From NCBI GenBank assembly GCA_947247005.1, contig OX365953.1, positions 4,221,001-4,285,000 on the forward strand: a stretch of DNA of 64,000 nt, written 5' to 3'. The translations under genes were made by a program, and so were the position numbers. The notes beneath the pieces are model-generated. The model saw only the letters and a list, made by a program, of their open reading frames with translations. It was not told where the DNA came from and made no database searches. Shown piece after piece: positions 1 through 9,300 of the stretch. Every line of letters starts with the position of its first letter. Within the stretch, counting starts at the first letter, position 1. Origin of the DNA: Spisula solida (lineage: Eukaryota; Mollusca; Bivalvia; Venerida; Mactridae).

Positions 1-253
1 ATTCTATAATATTCTGTTGGGAGACAATACATAATTTATATGTTATTGTTGGACCATAACATGTCAAGTAACGTATGATCCAGCCAATATCAATCATACT
101 ATCAGACTCATACTGACTGTCAATAACTGTTTCCTGTTCTGTTGTTGATGTGTTTAATTATTCCTTTCATGTGCATGAAGGTAATAAAAATCGACCAGGG
201 GAGGCAAAACTAGTCATGAGTTGTACCAAAATGTATTATCTATAATTTTTCAG
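1..253 (+). other. upstream region of tyrosinase copy A
   Basis: No coding signal is visible. This is the 5' flank of copy A. A run containing TTTCCTGTT at about 130-140 is also found upstream of copy C at about 54765, so part of the promoter may be shared. A TTTTTCAG at 246-253 just before the 5'UTR/start exon may be a splice acceptor for an upstream non-coding exon, or simply promoter-proximal sequence. No convincing TATA box was chosen. Confidence 0.3.
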
Positions 254-295
254 GATTGTGTTTTAGAAAGGATAATACTGTGAAGGAGTGTAGCA

Positions 296-301
296 ATGAA
301 G
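296..301 (+). CDS. copy A exon 1: two-codon start exon (Met-Lys)
   Basis: ATG AAG is followed directly by the strong donor GTATGT. It joins in frame (phase 0) to the signal-peptide exon at 2346, which has no Met at its own beginning. The same arrangement, with the shared leader GTGAAGGAGTG a few bases upstream, occurs at 54889 for copy C. That conservation is what decides this start. The exon probably extends 5' as UTR to about 254. It is far too short to be found by reading-frame length. Confidence 0.75.
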
Positions 302-3300
302 GTATGTTTAGACAAAAAATGAATCGTTTATAGCTCGTCGTAGATAAGTCTAGACTTAGACTTACCAATAAATTCACATGCATAATATAATCACTGCGCG
401 GTCGACTGACCGCTTGTTAGCAGTATCTATTTAAAGAGTACATGTATATCATCAAAAGTGAATATGTACAAAATTTAACAACATTGAACATCAAAAATGC
501 ATTTTATTTTCATTTTTAAATAATGTCTAGTGTTATCATCGGCGGACTATAATACTACTATTTATAGTAACAATAATGGTTTATTTATAGAAGCTACACA
601 GTTGCGCATGCCCAGACTTCCCTGTGAGCCTCTTCGAAGTTAGGATAATGTGAGAGTGACGTTTTATTTAATGTGTTCACTAAAGATTACAACCTTTGGG
701 AACAGGTAAAGTGAATGAATATTATGATATGTGCTAAACATTGAACTTATATATGTCTAGATAAGCCTTTATAAGTTGTAACCCTATACAGTAGTGTTCT
801 TATGCGACACTTTATTATTATCCTAACTGGACAGTTTTCTGTCCTATTTGTTGTCATCTTTTTGCAACATTTTAATGAATGACAAACGTTGTGTTCGTCA
901 TTATACATACTTAAACATGGTCTTAGTTGTAATTGGGTTTAACTTTTATTCCATGTCTTATCCATTTGAAATGTCATTGTAATAAGCATTGTTTAAAACA
1001 TATTAATTTTGTATTCGTTAATTTTTTGAAACATATTGGCTTGTTCAATTTGTGACGTGGATACAATTCGAAGTCATATATTGGCGTTTTTAGTACAAAT
1101 TCATCAATTCTATCTACATATGCCGCATTACCATATTTGTTTTTTTTTGCCATGATGTAGATGACATTGTTAGATGAATTTATACAACTGCATTCTGACG
1201 CATTATGTATATTTCAGTCATTTTTTTAGGAAATCCCACATGAGCTAATATATAAAAACAAAAACCTAAGTGTTCGGCAAGCAAATTTCATAAGCATAGT
1301 ATACCTGCGTGTATATACAATGGTAGCGTTACAGTCATGTGGTGTTGATGCAACAGAGTCGTCTGGGCAATCTTCATGGTTTGGTTTTGGCCTTAACGGT
1401 AGTTTAGTGTGGTTCGACAATATGTGCATACCTCGTTGCTCAAGTTGCTAAAACCCACATATGCGTTTGAGTAGTTCCAAGATGGTGCAGACTAAACGAG
1501 AACGAAAACAACCTAGCGTTAGTTCGACCAAAGTTGAACCACAGAAAAATTTGACCGTCTCTAGTTGAACTTTGGTAACCATGGTTAGCGTCAAAACCCA
1601 GTACTTATCTGTGGGACTTAAAACGAAATTACCCAAAACATGATAGCTTTTGAAGAAGAAGACGTTTATTTTACATTTCAGTAAGTCAAGGGCCCATGTG
1701 AATATACAACGCATACATTAATATATTAACAGACGTAACAACACGGCAATATTATCACAGAACGGTAATGTTAAGTCAGACAGGGAAGGAGCAATCAACA
1801 TAACCAGCCGAGCACAAACAAATATTAAAAACAAACAAAGCACAATGCCCAACTGAATCAACCGAGCACAGAAAACATAAAACACAATGCCTAACTGAAC
1901 AAGTAAAAGATCCGCACAAGTCAAAGCTGTCGAAAAGTAGAATTAATTAGTTTCAGCAACCGATATTGTGAATGCCCTAGCTGAATAGCCCAGCTCCAAC
2001 AATAAAACGGCTTCAATGACTAATTTTAGCTGTCAGCAATTGTAAAAGGTAGACAATTAACCAAAATGTCAAAAAGTGGAATTAATTAGTTTCAGCAATC
2101 AAAAAGTTGAATGCCCTAGCTGGATGACCTAGTTCTAACAGTTCCAACAGTAAAACGGATTCAATGCCTAGAGTTATCTGTAAGATATTCTACCAAGTAG
2201 ACAATTAACCAAGTTTCGAATAATGGTGAAATGTACAAAAAGACATATAATGTAACTTGTGACAAAGGTAGCCATAAAGACAACCTTGTTATATTAGTTG
2301 AGATGTTTTGTAGTATTCCCTTCCTTCTCTTTTTATTATTTACAGACTGTAGTATGGATGATAGTGGTGTTGATGACCATAGGTCAGCAAGCCATCGCTG
2401 ACGTCACACCCCTACAACCACTACCACGTGACTTACAGCGTAACTTCGATATCTGTAAACAGACAGGGGATCTTACCCAGAGTACTGGTAAGAATAATTA
2501 TACAACGTATACATGGTACCAATGTCAAATCATTAAGTACACTTGTACAAAGCGACGACCATATACAGGCTGTTTAATAATATATGTCCCCCATTACAAC
2601 CGAATGCCATGAGAAATGTTTGATCTCATATGACATTTTCATATACCAATGGAAAGCTAGCAGTTCAAAATTTTATTCAATATATCGTATGATCATGTTA
2701 CTATCAATGTAACCAAGGAAACAAGATTCATGCATGTAAATTAAAATTTGAAAAGGTTGAAATTGCACTAAATAATAACACATATGAGTCCTAATGTCAC
2801 AATTGGAACACATTTTCAATTACATAACCATATACTGTCATTATGGTACAGAAATTCAAGTTAATGCAAAGATAAACTAAACAAATAAAATAAAAAATAA
2901 AAATCTCTGTTTCCTATTTTTGAATATCTTAGTCATAATAAATATGAGTATGTGTTATTTTGTACTGTCTGTAAATGTATTGTTAATGATAATACAATGT
3001 AGTTAAATGTAAGTACTTGTATAGAACGTAACTGTGTAGGATTGTTTGGAATGCATGAAAGTTTGAACGAGAATGAGAGTGTGAGAAAGAAAACTTTAAA
3101 AACACTTTGAGTCCATTTTTATCATTATTGTTATGAACTAATATGCATGAATGTATTTCAAAGTAATAAAGGATGAGAAAAAACAACATATATTATGAAA
3201 CACCCTGTATACAGGACTAATACATACAACTACCAAATGATGTCTATTCGTAGGCGGAACAATAGCTTTCACTGGATATGATCCAAAACAAACTAAGATA

Positions 3301-6300
3301 TGTAACCTGACATAAAGATGCCAATTTCAAAGCCTTATCAAACTTCGTTGATATGCAGCAAAATAGCATGGACAAAAATAATTAAAGTTCAAAGAACAAA
3401 TAACGTGCCGCTCATAGTTGGTAATATGTGGTTCAAATTTAACGAATGGACCCATAGAACAGAAGGAAAGGACAATAACACTCCTGAAAATGTTTCCCAT
3501 ATTCGATTATGTCTTACAATTGCGACAGTTAAAAAACGAAAGGTAGATTTCAAATATTCGTTTCACAGATTTACTATTAATATGTTAAGGAGTTTAAATT
3601 GTGCTAACTTGTACATCTTTAACTAAACAAAATATGACAAACCGTCGGCTAAGACGAATTAGGTCGTAAGCACACAAATGTCATTGTTCACAAACATGAA
3701 GAAACTGTCTGAACACTTCTCTTTACTAGGGTAAACGAGCGTTTGGCTTGTTCATTTTGATCAACATGACCTAAGCCGAATTTCATGAGCGCCTTGTGAT
3801 GCAGATTTCAAATATGCATAAGTCTTATAAGGTCTTATTATTCCAAGGCGACGATGTAGTCTACGTAATTCTGGGACACCCATCTTATACTTTTTCATTC
3901 CGTTCATGATTGACGAAGACTTACACACGTCAGAAAAGTGAACATTAAAATCAAACTGAATAAATTATTCTAACATGACCGGCGATTGTGCCTATATATA
4001 CAAAGAACAAATCAAACGTCGTATATCGGCCGATATACAATGGAAATGACGTCACGTCGTTTTTATGACGTCATTCAGGTAAACAAGTAACGTAAACAAC
4101 ATAACACTGGCTTAATATATAATTCCGAGTTTAAATCATGTTAGAGTCGAAATAAAATATTCAAAAGCCGTTGTATACCGGCTGTTATACAATGGTTTGT
4201 CGTTCTGATGCTTGTTATTAACCACTCAGGCCTACGGCCTTTGTGGTTAATTACTACACGTCAGACCTCCTAACCATTGTAAAACGGCCGGTAAACAACT
4301 GTTTTTCATAGTTTATTTCTTAATTATACCTCTAAGGCTGATCTATGGTACGAACCATAAATTATGAAATGCATAATAACATTGATTTATTCACCATTTA
4401 TTCACCATTTATAAAAGAATTTAATATGAATTTGATAAATTGTAGTATTGCACAATACCGTTATGTCATTGTTGTTTTTGCTGAAAAAATGCACAAGGCG
4501 ATGACTAAGTTAAAATTGATATTGTGATTAGGTCCCGCTGTGTTATGTTGTAACAATGTGTTAAATTTGACAAGTAATTAATTACATAAAAAAGAAGCGC
4601 ATTAACTGTCCTGAAAATATAATTATAGATATTTCAAAGAGTTTTCAAATCAATGTCAGGAAAGTAAAACTAAGTTAAGAAGATAGCATAATGGTATAAT
4701 GTTGTTTTTTATAAAATATGAAATATAATAAATCACGATATCCTACTCCGAAAGCCTGCTGAGTCAGTCAGACAAACACACAAAACAGAAGAAAAAGCTA
4801 TCAGACGAGAACGAATCAAATGAACGAACACAAATACCAAAAACAACCAACAAAGCAACAATCACCAAAAACAGTGTACATGCCCTAACAGAAACAGTGT
4901 ACATGCCCTAACAGAAACAGTATACATGCCGTATCAGAAACAGTGTACATGCCGTAACAGAAACAGTGTACATGCCGTAACAGAAACAGTGTACATGCCC
5001 TAACAGAAACAGTATACATGCCGTATCAGAAACAGTGTACATGCCGTAACAGAAACAGTGTACATGCCCTAACAGAAACAGTGTACATGCCCTAACAGAA
5101 ACAGTGTACATGCCGTAACAGAAACAGTGTACATGCCCTAACAGAAACAGTGTACATGCCCTAACAGAAACAGTGTACATGCCCTAACAGAAACAGTGTA
5201 CATGCCGTATCAGAAACAGTGTACATGCCGTATCAGAAACAGTGTACATGCCCTAACAGAAACAGTGTACATGCCCTAACAGAAACAGTGTACATGCCCT
5301 AACAGAAACAGTGTACATGCCCTAACAGAAACAGTGTACATGCCGTATCAGAAACAGTGTACATGCCGTATCAGAAACAGTGTACATGCCCTAACAGAAA
5401 CAGTGTACATGCCGTATCAGAAACAGTGTACATGCCCTAACAGAAACAGTGTACACGCCCTATCAGAAACAGTGTACATGCCCTAACAGAAACAGTGTAC
5501 ATGCCCTAACAGAAACAGTGTACATGCCCTAACAGAAACAGTGTACATGCCGTATCAGAAACAGTGTACATGCCCTAACAGAAACAGTGTACACGCCCTA
5601 TCAGAAACAGTGTACATGCCCTAACAGAAACAGTGTACATGCCCTAACAGAAACAGTGCACATGCCCTAACAGAAACAGTGTACACGTCCTAACAGAAAC
5701 AGTGTACATGCCGTATCAGAAACAGTGTACATGCCGTATCAGAAACAGTGTAAACGCCCTAACCATTTAATGGTTTTCAATTTCAGGGCAACTTGTATTT
5801 TGGACATCGCTTCAGCAGTATGTATCAAAATTTGCACATAGAGAGCAACTGTCACCTGGAAATGCCGAATTGCTCAGTAGAACTGTATATGAAATCATGG
5901 AACCAATTATGAGAAACAATCACACGCGATATAAACAACAAGCGGAGATTCGAGTACGGAAGGAAGTTCGCGCCATGACGTTTACCGAGAGACGCAAATA
6001 CTTCAACGCTGTAAACAAAGCCAAGCACGATACAACAGTGAGTAATTACACGTATAATCCAGTTAGGATCTGGTGACAGTGACGTAGCCGTTTATGTGTA
6101 CCCAGAAGTTTATACCAATAATGAATAGGTAGTGCGAATATAGTTTGTTAGTTTAGCATTGAATTTATGGCTGCCTGTTTAAGCTTTTATAACTGGTTTT
6201 ACACCGTAATAGTGATCCCGACCACTGCGTCACTGTAATCTTACCCTGACTGGACTATATAATCTGTTTAAAAGTATGTAAACTTATCAAATGACTTTTT

Positions 6301-9300
6301 AAGGACTTTTTAGAACTGTTCAAAACTAGGACTTTCAGATTTTTGACAACTAAAACAAGGTTTTCAATGATTTAGTTTCATTTTCTCGTTTCATTTTGAG
6401 TTGGCGTTGTTCGGAGTAATTATGTTATATTTATTTTTCTTGCTTGGCTGATTCTGTAAAGTACTGCCTTCCCTTTCCGATGTTTCATTAACTTTTAATG
6501 CAAACTGTTATACGTCCTATCGGTTAGTACAGTAGGTCGAGCGTTCTAGACATGTTCGCTACTTGATTATGGTTCGCAAGGTTATTGGTGGGCAATAAAT
6601 GTTCCCCGAGTAGTGGGTGTCACATGTGGCGAAGTTTCTTGCGGGCAGGGAATTCAGTATTGGTTGTTAATTAACTGCAGGACCGTTGTTGAAAATACTA
6701 TGAAGTTATCGACGAGACAACAACGTAACATAATATTTTACAATGACCTTCCTGTTCCTCTTGTATCTATACCGTTCTTAATCTCGATATTCTTCTACTA
6801 TTTTTTAATATCGGTGGCTTAGAATATTTTGAGAAAACAAGAAATAACTGTCTGAGGACAACTCTTTACTTTTGGAAAAAACAAGGTCTTTAAACTTCGG
6901 TTTGGTCAACATGAAAATAGGCTCATGAGAAACGCCTTGAAATGCAGATTTCAAATATGCATGAGTCTTATAAGGTCGTGAGTAGCTAAATTAAGCGTTA
7001 AAACACCACTGTGACACTAAATCCAGAGAAATACTAGTACAATGTAATTCTAAATGATTTGACAATGTTCATAAAAATGACAGACTTATCAGTTATGCTA
7101 GTATGTATTGATGCATGTTTAGCCTACTTAACTATGTTAGTAGCACTGCTGATCTACCAATGTCAGGATAATATGACTCTGCCATGCCATGGGTGACTTC
7201 GCCATGATTTGAGTAGATCATCCATGGAAATTAATACTTATAGTACTTTATCACATGTTTGACTTCGTGGTAGCGTAATAAAGCCATTATTTATTTTTGA
7301 TAATACACCAGTGTAATAAAGCTATCACGCGACGTCATTCAAAGGATAGGCGACGTCGTCAAAACTGCGCGTTTATTATAGTGAAAAAATAAGTAGCTAT
7401 TTTATGTTTCGGCCGGAAAAGGCTAACATGCGATAAAAAGAACATTACATTTGTGACTTCCAACATTGAATGTATTAAACTCGTTGAAAAAATCGATAAA
7501 ATGCTCGACAGAGCCTCGCAATTTATTATTTTATTCAACTCGTTTAATAAATTCAATATGGAAAGAATATCCTCTATGTAAACATGCATGTTTTGTATAA
7601 TTTAAACAGCGTCTACAGCCGAATGTGTACGATGTGCTGGCAAGATTTCACACTGGAGATATTCTTGGGAGAGCACATTTTGGTCCAGCGTTTGCATCTT
7701 GGCACAGAATTTATTTATACATGTAAGATTAGGTGACGAGCTATAATTACACATTTTACCCATAACACATATTAGACTCAAGCGAACCATGTAACACACA
7801 GGCCCCGATCTCCGGTGGGATCTCAATTTGAGCTTAATCTCGTCTCAAATAGTGCCGTTTGTCTTTTTGATATTTTCCATTGACGGCTAGGCACAACATT
7901 TGCGCCACAATACAGAAACCCTTTTCTGAGTTTATCACAGTAAAATATCAAGGGCTTGAAAATCAGATTTATCTCGAATTCAGACACTGATTGTAGCAAA
8001 ATCTCGATTTGAGCTGAGATTTATACTTGAGATGGTGTGATGTGGTGCGATTCGAAAAGACCAAGTGCTGTAACAAGTCATTTATTATTAGCAAGCAAAG
8101 TCAAACTGTTATGGATACCCCATGTTTATACAAGCCAACTAGGCTACATATTTATTAAAGCCTCCTGACAATGTATATTGTTTCTTTTTCTTCTCAGCCG
8201 TCTTCTCTTGACCTTGCACGACCCTCTCGAGCATTGTCACCCCGTACTTCACTTCAGTGTAGTTATCATTCATAGTTACCTACCTTTATGGTCAACTATG
8301 CACGCAGTCGGGACACCTCGGACAATCTCTACGAATCATCTCTCGGGTGTAAATAGAACGTCGCCATTTGTTAACGTCTTTGGCCATGACGTCATCATGA
8401 CAGATTTAAAAAGTGCTTCAATGGAATACACGACAATCAAGCAAGCGCTGCGTAGCTGCGTGTTATGCTCAAGGAGTGTAGCGAAATTGTATTGTTTAAC
8501 CAATAAAACATCTTTTAATATTTCCGTTGCTGATAAGTTGCGGTCTATTTTCTTCGTCCCATTTTCTTCTGCGTCGGATTTAAGAAAGAAAGCTTCTGGA
8601 TTCATACGCTTGATACATCCGAGGTATTTTATCCCGTAAAAATGCCGTACGGACCGTTCCGATTGCTATGCACGCTGTCTTGAAATATATTTCAGTGGAG
8701 ATATGGGTGGTTTCTTCTGTGTCTGACTTTTTCATGGGTTGCTTGGCACTTTTTGTGAGGATTTCGACTGTCTGTGTGCTGCTGTATTTATAATTGTATT
8801 TGGTTTTATACTGAATGAGTGAGATTAATGCAAACTTATTTTAAGTCGATAGTGAAACAAGTTTTTACAACTTATATTAATCACTTTTGATACCTCATTC
8901 CTGATGTTATCTATCACCACGAGGGTATGAGAGAAAGTTTGTAGCCATTGTTAATGAATTTACTCCAGTGAGACTTATTACTCCTGATTTAGAATTAATT
9001 ACATTGTGGTTAGGCTTTATTACAAATGCTAATAATTTGTAATACAACCGTAATCTCGGACTGACAATCTTAGCTATTTCTATTACAGATACGAGACCGT
9101 TCTTAGACAGTGGTACGATTCAACAGTGACCGTCCCATATTGGGCATCAGTGTTAGACAACGAAATGGTTGATTCAACACAATCTGTAATTTGGAGCGAT
9201 TACTTCTATGGTAATGGAAATGGTATTGTCAACAGTGGACCATTCGCAGATTGGCCAGAACTGAATCCCGGAAGAGTTATCACACGAAACGTCGGCGCAG

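Noticed and set aside
3318..3626. 102-codon frame in intron 2 of copy A
   Set aside because: No similarity to any recognised protein, AT-rich composition like the intron around it and no counterpart in copies B or C.
4908..5180. 90-codon minus-strand frame with YTVSVRACTLFLLGHVHCFC repeats
   Set aside because: It is the translation of the 23-bp minisatellite; the frame continues only because of the period and has no start context or neighbours.
4872..5757. CRISPR-like array
   Set aside because: Units are directly adjacent with no unique spacers, in an animal intron.
8178..8639. 153-codon plus-strand frame
   Set aside because: It runs from non-element sequence into the family M3 element across its target duplication, and no copy of it is conserved at 23571 or 24756.
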